A stretch of 42,506 nucleotides of DNA. It comes from Aeromicrobium sp. Its GTDB lineage: Bacteria > Actinomycetota > Coriobacteriia > Anaerosomatales > Anaerosomataceae. The position numbers and the translations under genes are program-made. Under the pieces are notes generated by a model. It worked only from the letters and a program-made list of their open reading frames with translations, made no database searches and was not told the DNA's origin. Of this stretch, positions 31,448 to 40,959 are shown piece after piece. The number at the start of each line of letters is the position of its first letter. Within the stretch, counting starts at the first letter, position 1. The stretch covers positions 1 to 42,506 of the forward strand of contig JADIIM010000008.1 of the NCBI GenBank assembly GCA_015351705.1, in the 5' to 3' direction.

Positions 31448-32325
31448 GGCTGCATCGCCCTACCTTTCCGTCCGAAGACGATCCGGTCCCTGCCGGTCAG
31501 GTCCTTGCGGACCGCTACACACTCATACGACTCCCCGAGGATCTCCGCGGCGTCGGCCACCCGGCCGGTGTCGAGCTCGACGGCGAGCGCACCGCCCGGG
31601 GCGAGCCACCCGGCGGCCTGCTCGGCGATGCGACGGAAGACGTCGAGGCCATCGGGCCCACCGTCAAGCGCGAGATGGGGCTCGAAGCCGAGGACCTCGG
31701 CGGGAAGATCGGGGATGTCCGCCGCCGGGATGTACGGAGGGTTCGACACGACGAGGTCGACCGTTCCGAGAAGTTCGCGAGGCAGCGGATCGAAGAGGTC
31801 TCCATACAGTACTTGTACCCCGTCTGTGACCCCCGCGTGAAGCATATTCCGACAAGCGGTCTCGACCGCCCGCTCGTTCATGTCGACCGCCCACACCCGG
31901 GTGCCGGGACGCTCGCTCGCGAGCGCTGCGGCGATGCACCCCGATCCCGTGCACAGGTCCACGACCACCGGGCCGCTCACGTCTGCGATTGCCTCGAGCG
32001 CGACGTCGACGAGCACCTCGGTCTCGGGCCGCGGGATGAACACGCCCGGCTCCACATGCACGACCAGGTGGCGAAAGGGCATCTCGCCGGTGACGTACTG
32101 AAGCGGCATGCCCTCGGCACGCTTGGCCACCAGCGTCCGGTACCGCTCGCGCTCCTCGGGAGACAGCGGCCGGTCGTGGTACGCGTAGAGCTCGACGCGG
32201 GATAGACCGGTGGCCGAGGACAGCAGCCACTCGGCGGAGCGGCGTGGATGCTCGTCGCCCTTGCGGCCGAGGAACTCACCGGTCCACGTGAGCGCGTCTT
32301 TCACTGTCCAGACGCGCTCGGCCAC
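31444..32325 (-). CDS. prmC: Peptide chain release factor N5-glutamine methyltransferase
   Basis: A 293-residue SAM enzyme that methylates the Gln of the GGQ motif in release factors. The N-terminal helical domain recognises the factor; VVDLCTGSGC (121-130) is the SAM loop and NPPY (195-198) the catalytic motif. GTG start directly follows the prfA stop, pairing enzyme and substrate. Confidence 0.95.
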   Translation of the reverse strand: MAERVWTVKDALTWTGEFLGRKGDEHPRRSAEWLLSSATGLSRVELYAYHDRPLSPEERERYRTLVAKRAEGMPLQYVTGEMPFRHLVVHVEPGVFIPRPETEVLVDVALEAIADVSGPVVVDLCTGSGCIAAALASERPGTRVWAVDMNERAVETACRNMLHAGVTDGVQVLYGDLFDPLPRELLGTVDLVVSNPPYIPAADIPDLPAEVLGFEPHLALDGGPDGLDVFRRIAEQAAGWLAPGGALAVELDTGRVADAAEILGESYECVAVRKDLTGRDRIVFGRKGRAMQP

Positions 32326-33393
32326 CTACACCACCGCCGCCAGACGCTCGGCCCGGTCGGCGGCGGCCAGGCCCTCGAGCAAGTCGTCGAGGTCCCCCAT
32401 GAGCACCCCCGGCAGGTTGTGCACCGTCAGCCCGATCCGGTGGTCGGTGATGCGGTCCTGCGGGACGTTGTAGGTGCGGATCTTCTCCGAGCGGTCGCCC
32501 GAGCCGATCTGGCTCTTGCGCGTGGCGCCGAGCTCGGCGTTGCGGCGCTCGATCTCGGCCTCGTACAGACGCGCCCGGAGCACGCGCATCGCCGCTTCCT
32601 TGTTCTGGAGCTGCGACTTCTGGTTCTGCGACTGCACCACCACGCCGGTGGGCACGTGGGTGATACGCACCGCCGAGTCGGTCGTGTTCACGCTCTGGCC
32701 GCCCGGCCCGCTCGACCGGTAGACGTCGATGCGCAGGTCGGCCTGGTTGATCTCGATCTCGACGTCCTCGGCCTCGGGAAGCACGGCCACCGTGGCCGTG
32801 GAGGTGTGGATCCGGCCCTGGCTTTCGGTGGCGGGCACGCGCTGGACGCGGTGCACGCCGCTCTCGTACTTCATCTTGGAGTAGACGCCCTTGCCCTTGA
32901 TCATGAACGAGACGTCCTTGTAGCCGCCGACCTCGTTCTCGGCGACGTCGATCTCCTCGACCTTCCACTTCTGGCGCTCGGCATAGCGCGTGTACATCCG
33001 GTAGAGGTCGCCCGCAAAGAGTCCCGCCTCGTCGCCGCCCGCGCCCGCGCGGATCTCCACGATGACGTTCTTCTCATCGTTGGGGTCGGCCGGGAGCATC
33101 ATGACCTTGAGCTCGTCTTCCAGCGGCGCGACACGCGCCTCGAGCTCGTCGAGCTCGTCTTTCGCGAGCTCCTTCATGTCCGGGTCGGTCTCGGTCTTGA
33201 GCATCTCGCGCGCCCCGGCTATGCCGTCAAGAACGCCGAGGTACTCGCGCACCTTGCCCGCGAGCGGCGTCATGTCCGAGTGCTCCTTGGCCAGCCGCGC
33301 GTACTCCTTCTGGTCGGAGAGCACGGCCGGGTCGGAGAGCTTCCCGGTGAGGCTCTCGTAGCTGGCGAGTATGGATTCGAGCTTCTCGCGCAT
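32326..33393 (-). CDS. prfA: Peptide chain release factor 1
   Basis: A 355-residue factor that reads UAA and UAG. PAT (187-189) is the codon-recognition tripeptide of RF1 and GGQ (231-233) the peptidyl-tRNA hydrolysis motif. [23 protein letters not shown] is conserved. ATG at 33393, 14 nt after the DUF1385 stop, with GAGGACGG upstream; an upstream in-frame start is not supported. Confidence 0.97.
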   Translation of the reverse strand: MREKLESILASYESLTGKLSDPAVLSDQKEYARLAKEHSDMTPLAGKVREYLGVLDGIAGAREMLKTETDPDMKELAKDELDELEARVAPLEDELKVMMLPADPNDEKNVIVEIRAGAGGDEAGLFAGDLYRMYTRYAERQKWKVEEIDVAENEVGGYKDVSFMIKGKGVYSKMKYESGVHRVQRVPATESQGRIHTSTATVAVLPEAEDVEIEINQADLRIDVYRSSGPGGQSVNTTDSAVRITHVPTGVVVQSQNQKSQLQNKEAAMRVLRARLYEAEIERRNAELGATRKSQIGSGDRSEKIRTYNVPQDRITDHRIGLTVHNLPGVLMGDLDDLLEGLAAADRAERLAAVV

Positions 33394-33407
33394 CGGATGT
33401 CCGTCCT

Positions 33408-34409
33408 CTACAGGTCGATCGGTTCCAGGACGCACGCGGGCGCCTCGCCGCGCGACGCGGCCTCGGCTTCCTCACGGGCGACCACCAGGCTCATGGCGGC
33501 GACCGCCACCTCGACCATGCCGTCATCGGGAGGCGCCGTGGTGAGCTTCTGCATCTGCAGGCCCGGCCACAGCAGTACCTTGACGAGCGGGTTGTCGGGG
33601 TTCTGCCCCGCCCATTTCACGGTGATCTCGTAGGCGATGCCCGCGATGAGCGGCAGGAGCACGATACGGATGCCGATGTTGAACAACAGCACCCAGATGC
33701 GCCCGTCAACGCCCCATGCCGCAAGGATCGCCTTGCCGGGCACGAGTGAGAACACCGCGATGGCAACGACCATGACCATCAGCAGGAACGAGGTCCCGCA
33801 CCTCACGTGCAGGGTCGTGTAGCGCTGGATGACGTCGGGTTCGAGCGGCAGACCGCGCTCGTAGGCGTGGATCGTCTTGTGCTCGGCACCGTGATACGCG
33901 AACACGCGCTGGATCTCCTTGATGCGGCTCACCAGCCAGATGTAGGCGAAGAACGCCACGAGTCGCAGCACGCCGTCCACAACGTTCCAGGTGAACGGCC
34001 GCTCGATCGAGCTCCCCACCAGGAGGTTGGTGACGACCGCGGGCAGCACGATGAAGATGCCGACGGCAAGCGCCACGCCGGCCACCATCGTGTACCCGAC
34101 CTCCTTGGGGGTGAGCTTCTCCTCCTCGGTCTCGCCGGCATGCTCGGCCGAGATGCCGAACGCCTTGATCGCGAGCACCATGGTCTCGTAGAAGCCCCAC
34201 ATGCCACGGATGATCGGCCACTTGAGCCATGCGTGGCGGTCCTTGGCCGAGACGAGATCGTGCTCCTCGGTGTAGATTGAGCCGGATGGCTCGCGAACGG
34301 CCACGGCCCAGTTGTACTTGCCGCGCATCATGATGCCTTCGAGCAGCGCCTGGCCACCGATGTGCGTGGGCCGGACGGTGCACTCTTCTGTTCGGGTCTC
34401 GTCAGACAT
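33408..34409 (-). CDS. DUF1385 family membrane protein (YqhQ-like)
   Basis: A 333-residue protein with four or more hydrophobic helices (for example [21 protein letters not shown] and [18 protein letters not shown]). [15 protein letters not shown] and [14 protein letters not shown] are the family marks; the latter has a His/Glu cluster that might bind metal. It usually lies beside rpmE and prfA in Gram-positive genomes, as here. Its function is not known. ATG at 34409, 2 nt after the thyX stop. Confidence 0.88.
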   Translation of the reverse strand: MSDETRTEECTVRPTHIGGQALLEGIMMRGKYNWAVAVREPSGSIYTEEHDLVSAKDRHAWLKWPIIRGMWGFYETMVLAIKAFGISAEHAGETEEEKLTPKEVGYTMVAGVALAVGIFIVLPAVVTNLLVGSSIERPFTWNVVDGVLRLVAFFAYIWLVSRIKEIQRVFAYHGAEHKTIHAYERGLPLEPDVIQRYTTLHVRCGTSFLLMVMVVAIAVFSLVPGKAILAAWGVDGRIWVLLFNIGIRIVLLPLIAGIAYEITVKWAGQNPDNPLVKVLLWPGLQMQKLTTAPPDDGMVEVAVAAMSLVVAREEAEAASRGEAPACVLEPIDL

Positions 34410-34411
34410 CG

Positions 34412-35095
34412 CTACTCCCGCTTCGGGGCTTTGGGGTACGGGTCGCCGCAGGTCATCTTTCCCTCGCGGCACGGTCCGCGACGGCACGACGCGCCCGCGT
34501 CCATGAAGACGTACGGCGCGGTGGGCTCGGCCAGTGCGAGCATGGCAAGTGCCAGGTCGCGGATCTCCCACTGCGCGCGCTTGCAGCAGCGGAGCTCGAA
34601 GAAGTGCAGCAGCTCCCGCACGTTCATCGTGATGACGATCTTGGTCTCCATCGCATTGGGGAGCAGGTAGCGCGCGTCTTCAGCAGGAATCCCCGCATCC
34701 ACGAGCGTCCGGTACGCGGCGAAGGCCGCCTGTGTGGCCGCTCCGAACGCCTCGACGGACGCCGGGTCGGCAGCCACCGACGGCGGCACGATGAAGCACG
34801 GCTCCTCGGCGTAGGTGACGTACCGCTGCGACTGCTGGTTGTAGCTTGCGAGGCGATGGCGCACGAGCTGGTGCGTCATCGCCCGGCTGACGCCGTCGAC
34901 CGCGAACGTGTAGACCGCGTGCTCGAGCGCCGAGGTGTGGCCCGAGGTGATGATCGTCTTAAGGACGCGGCGCACCGCCTCGTCGGACATCTCCTCGAGC
35001 AGCTCCGCGGCGCCGACCGGCGCGTAGCACAGCCGCGCGGCGGCGGCTATCGCGCGCTCGGGTTCAGGCGTGTGGAAGAGCAGCTTGACGTCCAC
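34412..35095 (-). CDS. thyX: Flavin-dependent thymidylate synthase ThyX
   Basis: A 227-residue FAD enzyme that turns dUMP into dTMP using methylene-THF and NADPH. The signature RHR-x5-N-x2-S-x-R (RHRLASYNQQSQR, 79-91) is complete, and SGHTSALEHAVYTF is the conserved flavin region. A Cys-rich tail (CRRGPCREGKMTCGDPYP) follows the catalytic domain; four Cys could bind a metal, but this is untested. The GTG at 35095 with GGAGG 7 nt upstream is chosen. It works with the dCMP deaminase and GlyA coded nearby. Confidence 0.95.
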   Translation of the reverse strand: MDVKLLFHTPEPERAIAAAARLCYAPVGAAELLEEMSDEAVRRVLKTIITSGHTSALEHAVYTFAVDGVSRAMTHQLVRHRLASYNQQSQRYVTYAEEPCFIVPPSVAADPASVEAFGAATQAAFAAYRTLVDAGIPAEDARYLLPNAMETKIVITMNVRELLHFFELRCCKRAQWEIRDLALAMLALAEPTAPYVFMDAGASCRRGPCREGKMTCGDPYPKAPKRE

Positions 35096-35113
35096 TCCGG
35101 GACCTCCATAACA

Positions 35114-35143
35114 CGAGAAGGCGGGACGGCGCCCGCCTTCTCG
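35114..35143 (-). terminator. 12-bp hairpin between rpmE and thyX
   Basis: CGAGAAGGCGGG (35114-35125) and CCCGCCTTCTCG (35132-35143) form a perfect 12-bp stem with a 6-nt loop, the longest in the window. It lies 28 nt after the rpmE stop and ends about 10 nt before the thyX Shine-Dalgarno. A TATCAT box (35145-35150) lies directly upstream. It could be a terminator with weak T-run (TGTTATGG) or a leader structure. Confidence 0.55.
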
Positions 35144-35170
35144 GATGATACCAGCGAAGCTGAATGCCAC

Positions 35171-35584
35171 CTACTCGGCGGCAGGCTCCCCGGACTCGTC
35201 GGCCTCGACCACGTCGGCAGCGGCCTCGCCGCTCTCGACAGCCTGGGCGACCTCGGCCTTGGCGGAGCGCTCAGCCTTGGTGGAGTCCTTCTTTGCCTTC
35301 TCCTCGCGAGCCGCGAGCGCGGCCTCCTCGGCGGCCTTGCGGCGTGCCTCGCGCTCAGCGGCCTCCTTCTCGGCGACGGCGGCGGCGGCGTTGCCGAACT
35401 TGTCGGCGAAGCGCTGCACACGACCACCGGAGTCGACGAGCTTCTGGGTGCCGGTGTAGAACGGGTGACACTTCGAGCAGAGCTCGACGTGCAGATCGGC
35501 CTTCGTGGACCGCGTCTGGAAGGTCTCACCGCACGAACAGGTGACCTTGGCCTCGACGTAGTCGGGGTGGATTCCACTGCGCAC
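35171..35584 (-). CDS. rpmE: Ribosomal protein bL31 with long Ala/Glu-rich C-terminal extension
   Basis: A 137-residue protein. Residues 1-66 are a standard zinc-type bL31: [20 protein letters not shown] and [11 protein letters not shown], with Cys at 16, 18, 36 and 39. Residues 67-137 are an added tail, mostly Ala, Glu, Lys and Arg, then acidic, ending [10 protein letters not shown]. It is probably helical then disordered. The GTG at 35584 has GGAGGTG 9 nt upstream; earlier in-frame GTG codons would remove that site. Confidence 0.92.
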   Translation of the reverse strand: MRSGIHPDYVEAKVTCSCGETFQTRSTKADLHVELCSKCHPFYTGTQKLVDSGGRVQRFADKFGNAAAAVAEKEAAEREARRKAAEEAALAAREEKAKKDSTKAERSAKAEVAQAVESGEAAADVVEADESGEPAAE

Positions 35585-35608
35585 TCTTACTTGCACCTCC
35601 GATAGTGT

Positions 35609-35627
35609 GCCTGGTTTCCGACCAGGC
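35609..35627 (-). promoter_or_regulatory. Hairpin in the rpmE leader
   Basis: GCCTGG (35609-35614) and CCAGGC (35622-35627) form a 6-bp stem with a 7-nt loop. It lies between the predicted start of transcription (near 35637) and the rpmE Shine-Dalgarno, 9 nt before the latter. L31 leaders that bind the protein are known in several phyla; this one is a candidate. Confidence 0.4.
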
Positions 35628-35644
35628 GTGAGGACAGCCCGCGA

Positions 35645-35674
35645 ATCATAGCACGCAGCCGAGCGGGGCGGCAA
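35645..35674 (-). promoter_or_regulatory. Promoter of rpmE and downstream genes
   Basis: Minus strand TTGCCG (35669-35674), an 18-nt spacer, and TATGAT (35645-35650) with a TGC extended -10 in front. It lies in the 205-nt rho-rpmE gap (35585-35789), in which I see no gene. Confidence 0.6.
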
Positions 35675-35702
35675 TCGGTCTGGTGCAAGTGCGATCGGCG
35701 TG

Positions 35703-35723
35703 GGAGACCCAAGCGAAGTCTCC
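35703..35723 (-). terminator. Weak hairpin after rho
   Basis: GGAGAC (35703-35708) and GTCTCC (35718-35723) form a 6-bp stem with a 9-nt loop, 67 nt after the rho stop and upstream of the rpmE promoter. There is no T-run. Confidence 0.3.
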
Positions 35724-35789
35724 GCAGGCGCGGGGTGCGTGCCGAGGACAGTGAGTGTGGTCTGTCCATGCCGACCGACGACAGCGACG

Positions 35790-37138
<1,349 letters not shown>

Positions 37139-37142
<4 letters not shown>

Positions 37143-37801
37143 GCGTTCTTCACCTTCTCCCAGTCCGCGAGGAACGCCTCGAGGCCGCGGTCGGTGAGCG
37201 GGTGCTTCACCAGCTTCTCGAGAACGCCGAATGGCACGGTGGCGATGTCGGCGCCCATCAGGGCAGCGGCCACGACGTGCTGGTTATGCCGCACCGAAGC
37301 GGCGATCACCTCGACCTGATGGCCGAAGTCATAGTTGCTGAGGGCGGCGACCATGTTGCCGAGGTGCTCGAGGCCGTCTTCGGAGATGTCGTCGAACCGG
37401 CCGATGAACGGGCTCACGTACCGTGCACCCGCACGGGCGGCCATGAGGGCCTGCGGCACGGTGAAGCACAACGTCATGTTCACATCGATGCCCCGCTCGG
37501 CGAGCGACTTGGTGGCGGCGAGTCCCTCGGGCATGACCGGGACCTTCACGACCACGTTGGGTGCGAGCGCAGCGAGTTCCTCGCCCTCGGCGACGATCTC
37601 GTCACGGACGAGGCCGACGGTCTCGGCCGAGACGGGCCCGTCACAGATCTCGCAGATACGCTGGATGTGGGCGTGGAAGTCGGCTAGGCGGCCGCCTTCG
37701 CGTGCGTACAGTGACGGATTGGTGGTCACGCCGGCGAGCACGCCCCACGACGCGGCCTCCTCGATCTCCCGCAGGTTCGCGGTGTCCAGGAAGAACTTCA
37801 T
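37139..37801 (-). CDS. Small transaldolase (TalC/MipB family)
   Basis: A 220-residue TIM-barrel aldolase. KFFLDTANLREI, GVTTNPSLYA, VVVKVPVMPEG (Schiff-base Lys86), NMTLCFTVPQALMAARAGARYVSPFIGRFDD and TVPFGVLEKLVKHPLTDRG match the short transaldolase / fructose-6-P aldolase family; YVSPFIGR-x-DD favours transaldolase. It would exchange three-carbon units in the pentose phosphate pathway. ATG directly follows the stop of the 2-phosphoglycerate kinase gene and its stop overlaps rho. Confidence 0.93.
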
Positions 37802-38755
37802 CTACACCTCGTCCTCTCCTTCGGCTGGCGAATGCCAGATCCGTGCGACCTCCTCGTCTTGACGGATCACCGTCTCGACGATCAACTCCAACACCTCGGC
37901 CACCGTCTGGTCGAGATGGTGGCTGTAGACGACCGGGATGCCGTGCTCGGCGGCCAGGTCCTCGATATAACGTCCGAGCAGCCGGATGTTCTCGAAGTTC
38001 GCCCGGTAACGCTCGAACGGTCGCGTCCCTTCGGTCTGCACCTCGCGGATGTAGAAGTGGCTGCGGTGCGCCTCTTCGTTGTCCACCCCGATGAGGATCT
38101 GCACGACCGACGCGTTTGTGAACTGGGAAGGCTCGATATACCCCGGCGCCACATGAACGCCCTCGAGGACCATGCTCACGCCTTCGAGCACCGCACGTTC
38201 GATGATGGCCTTCATGCCGGTGGCCACGGCAGCCGCCTGCTCGCGGAATCCGACGATGACGGGGCTGGCTCCATGGGGAACGGGGACCCTCAGTCCGCGC
38301 CACGCGTTGAACGAGCTCTCGTAGATCGCGGGCATGAGGTCACGAGAGAAGATACCACGCATGACCTCACGGATGCTATCCGTCGAGACGATTCGGGTGA
38401 TGCCGAGCCGGTGAGCCACTTCCGTGGCGATGGTGGACTTGCCCACACCGGTGGTGCCGCCCACGAGCACGATGAGCGGCCGGTCGGACTTCGAGATCTC
38501 GTTCAGTCGCACGTACCGGGCAGCCGTCTCGGGCCCGGCGGACTCGGCGAGCACGCTCGCGGCGGTCTGCTGCAGCTCGGCGAGCGTGACCTCGAAGCGG
38601 CCGGCGGTCCGCAACTCGTCTTGCACGCGCTGCGCCGCGGCGTACGCGCGGCCGGGGCCGAGGCCGGTCGCGGTGAAGGACTGCGCGAGCAGCCCCTTGC
38701 TCATGGGCAGACCGTGCTTCTGGTCCTTGATGATGATGGGCGGGTTGGTCGGCAT
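37802..38755 (-). CDS. 2-phosphoglycerate kinase homologue with ATP-cone-like N-terminus
   Basis: A 317-residue P-loop kinase. Residues 7-80 (IIIKDQKHGLPMSKGLLAQSF, then GLGPGRAYAAAQRVQDEL) resemble an ATP-cone, a nucleotide-sensing module. The kinase core begins IVLVGGTTGVGKST (P-loop 99-108), followed by RIVSTDSIREVMR and VLEGVHVAPGYI. Domain order and length match archaeal 2-phosphoglycerate kinases, which make 2,3-diphosphoglycerate. The next upstream gene codes the enzyme that closes the ring of that product. ATG at 38755 is chosen: it shares a base with the upstream stop (TGATG) and has GGGAGGGG 6 nt before it; a GTG one codon earlier is possible. Activity is inferred from family and neighbour. 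Confidence 0.85.
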   Translation of the reverse strand: MPTNPPIIIKDQKHGLPMSKGLLAQSFTATGLGPGRAYAAAQRVQDELRTAGRFEVTLAELQQTAASVLAESAGPETAARYVRLNEISKSDRPLIVLVGGTTGVGKSTIATEVAHRLGITRIVSTDSIREVMRGIFSRDLMPAIYESSFNAWRGLRVPVPHGASPVIVGFREQAAAVATGMKAIIERAVLEGVSMVLEGVHVAPGYIEPSQFTNASVVQILIGVDNEEAHRSHFYIREVQTEGTRPFERYRANFENIRLLGRYIEDLAAEHGIPVVYSHHLDQTVAEVLELIVETVIRQDEEVARIWHSPAEGEDEV

Positions 38756-40098
38756 CACGCACCCCTCCCGGCACGACGCTCAAGCGCACGGGCCACCGAA
38801 CGGTCGATGAGCGCGTCCAGGTCTCCCTGGCCGGTCACCACCGGCTCGTTATCACACAGCACCGTGGGCACACCGGCCTCAGCGCCTGCCGCCGCGACCA
38901 CATCGATCGCGGCGGCTTTGAGCTCGGTGAGCAGCAGGTCATAACGGCCGGCCCACGTGCGCATGTCCTCGCGCAGCCGTGTCCGGTCCGACAGGTGCGG
39001 GCTTGCGGCCACGACCTCGCATCCGTGCTCCCGCTCGAGGAACGCCGACAGCTTCGGCAGCACGCCGGCCGGCGCAGTGGTGGCGAAGAACACCCGCTTA
39101 CCACGCACGTCTCCGATGGGACGAGGCCGGAAGGTGGTGAGGGCGATCGGCACGTCCTCGCGGTGCGCCCTGATCGCCGAGACAAGATCGGCGATCTCCT
39201 CCGCGGTCGCGGTGGGCTCCTCGGCGCCGGCCACGATCACGGCGTCGGCGATGGCCAGGCGATACGGCCCGAAGTGGTCGCGGACGTACGGTACGCCCTG
39301 ACCCGCGCCGACGATGAGCACCGTCGCGTCGGCGTGGACCGGCGGGATGGCCGCCCCGGAGCCCTCGAGCACGAGCAGCTCCTTGCCGAGCGTGTCCGCG
39401 AGCCGGGCGCCTTCCGGCACGTTCGAGAAGAACGTCTCTCCCGCCAGACCACCTCCACAGCGGCGGCAGCCGACCGTCGTCACGCGGCTCATCACGGCAT
39501 CCTCGTAGTTGTCCGAGGACGCGTGCTTGCCCTGCATCGCGAGCGCGAGCAGGTCCTCGGTCGTGAGCGAGACCTCGTCGCCGCGGATGAGCTCCGGCTC
39601 GGCCGGTCCTCCCCTGCCCATGGCGAGCACGACGATGTCTCGCCCGCTGGCCTTCAGGTGACGCGCCACATACGCCGAGATGCCGGTCTTGCCGACGCGC
39701 TTGCCCGTGCCGATGATCGCGAGCGTGGGCGTATCCGTCACGAGCGACGTACGCGGCGGCTCGAACGAGAAGTCCGCGCCACGGTAGGCCACGCCGGCGG
39801 CGAGCGCCGCGCTCGCGAGCTCGAAGCGCGCCTCGGGCGTCACGACCGGCTCGTCAGAGAGGTCGACCGCCACGTCCGGCGCGAAGCGTCCGATCGCCTC
39901 GGCCAGCGCCGCCACGCGGTCAGCGCCCCGCACGACGGGCACCCCGTACACGTCCTGGCTCGCCTCGGCGTCCACCTTCTCGGTGCCACCGATGAACACC
40001 GCGCCCACCACATCGTGCTCCGAGGCGAGGCGCTCGAGGGCGAAGCGCACCACGGGCGGATAGTGCTCGCCGTCGATGAGCGCGATCGCCCGGCTCAC
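38755..40098 (-). CDS. cpgS: Cyclic 2,3-diphosphoglycerate synthetase homologue
   Basis: A 447-residue protein close in size to the methanogen enzyme that joins the two phosphates of 2,3-diphosphoglycerate into an intramolecular pyrophosphate using ATP. The N-terminal part (IALIDGEHYPPVVRFALERL, VFIGGTEKVD, VYGVPVV) is followed by LAIIGTGKRVGKTGISAYVARHL, a P-loop (GTGKRVGKT, 130-138), then a Cys pair (VGCRRCGGG) and LLVLEGSGAAIPPVHADAT. GTG at 40098 overlaps the stop of the phosphoesterase (GTGA). I recognise the family from memory of its pattern; a profile search would settle it. Confidence 0.83.
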   Translation of the reverse strand: MSRAIALIDGEHYPPVVRFALERLASEHDVVGAVFIGGTEKVDAEASQDVYGVPVVRGADRVAALAEAIGRFAPDVAVDLSDEPVVTPEARFELASAALAAGVAYRGADFSFEPPRTSLVTDTPTLAIIGTGKRVGKTGISAYVARHLKASGRDIVVLAMGRGGPAEPELIRGDEVSLTTEDLLALAMQGKHASSDNYEDAVMSRVTTVGCRRCGGGLAGETFFSNVPEGARLADTLGKELLVLEGSGAAIPPVHADATVLIVGAGQGVPYVRDHFGPYRLAIADAVIVAGAEEPTATAEEIADLVSAIRAHREDVPIALTTFRPRPIGDVRGKRVFFATTAPAGVLPKLSAFLEREHGCEVVAASPHLSDRTRLREDMRTWAGRYDLLLTELKAAAIDVVAAAGAEAGVPTVLCDNEPVVTGQGDLDALIDRSVARALERRAGRGA

Positions 40099-40898
40099 GA
40101 CGTCGGCTCCGCCGGGGCGACCTCGTCGTGCGGCTGCCATACGCACTCACGCTTGAGCTCGCGCTCGAAGTCCGCGACGACCTCAGGCTCGTCGAACGGG
40201 TGCTTGAGGACCACCCGGATGCGGTCCGGGTAGAGCTCGATGATGTTGTAGCTGGCGCGGGTCAGTCCGCGGAGCCGGTGCGTGCACGCCGTGCCCGCGT
40301 TGACGATCACCATGTCCTCGAGCCGCCACACGTGGGGCACGTGCTTGTGACCGCAGAGCACCATGTTGCAGCCGCTCCCGCCCAGGACCCGCAGCAGGTC
40401 GCCCGCGTCGTAGACGATGTTGCGCTCCCGGCCCGTGCCCGGCACCGGCAGAAGATGGTGGTGGAGCGCGACGATCTTGAACTCCTCCGGCTCCGAGAAG
40501 CGCTCCTCGATCCACCGGTAGCGCTGACGGCCGACCCGACCGTTGTCCAGGTCCGGCTCCGAAGAGTCGAGGCCGAGGACACGCACGCCGTCGAAGATGA
40601 TCTCAGTGGAGCGCGAGCCGAAGAACTCCTCGAAGTGCAGGTCGCCGACGTTGCGGGAGTCGTGGTTTCCCGGAAGCACCATCACGCGCTCCACCTGCAT
40701 GCGCGAGATGAGGCGCTGCGCGACCTTGAACTCCTGCCGGAAGCCCATGTCAGTGAGGTCACCGGTGACGATGAGCGCATCCGGTCCGAGTTCGTTGATC
40801 TCATCGATGACGCGGGTGGCCAGACTCGGGATGTGGTATTGCGAGCCACAGTGGAGGTCCGATATCTGGGCGATGATGACGGGACGGTCGCCGGTCAT
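40095..40898 (-). CDS. Calcineurin-like metallophosphoesterase, CpdA family
   Basis: A 267-residue cytoplasmic dimetal phosphoesterase. All motifs are there: ISDLH (Asp14, His16), GDLTD (46-50), GNHD (77-80), HHH (146-148) and GHKH (183-186). CpdA-type enzymes open cyclic 3',5'-nucleotides or other phosphodiesters. GGAG precedes the ATG at 40898; the stop overlaps the cpgS start. That coupling suggests a substrate linked to cyclic diphosphoglycerate or to carbon control, but this is inference. No signal peptide is seen. Confidence 0.9.
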   Translation of the reverse strand: MTGDRPVIIAQISDLHCGSQYHIPSLATRVIDEINELGPDALIVTGDLTDMGFRQEFKVAQRLISRMQVERVMVLPGNHDSRNVGDLHFEEFFGSRSTEIIFDGVRVLGLDSSEPDLDNGRVGRQRYRWIEERFSEPEEFKIVALHHHLLPVPGTGRERNIVYDAGDLLRVLGGSGCNMVLCGHKHVPHVWRLEDMVIVNAGTACTHRLRGLTRASYNIIELYPDRIRVVLKHPFDEPEVVADFERELKRECVWQPHDEVAPAEPTS

Positions 40899-40959
40899 GG
40901 TGACTCCGATGTCGGTGGACGCCCCCGCGCGGTCGCGCGCCGGGAGACGTGGGGATGCT

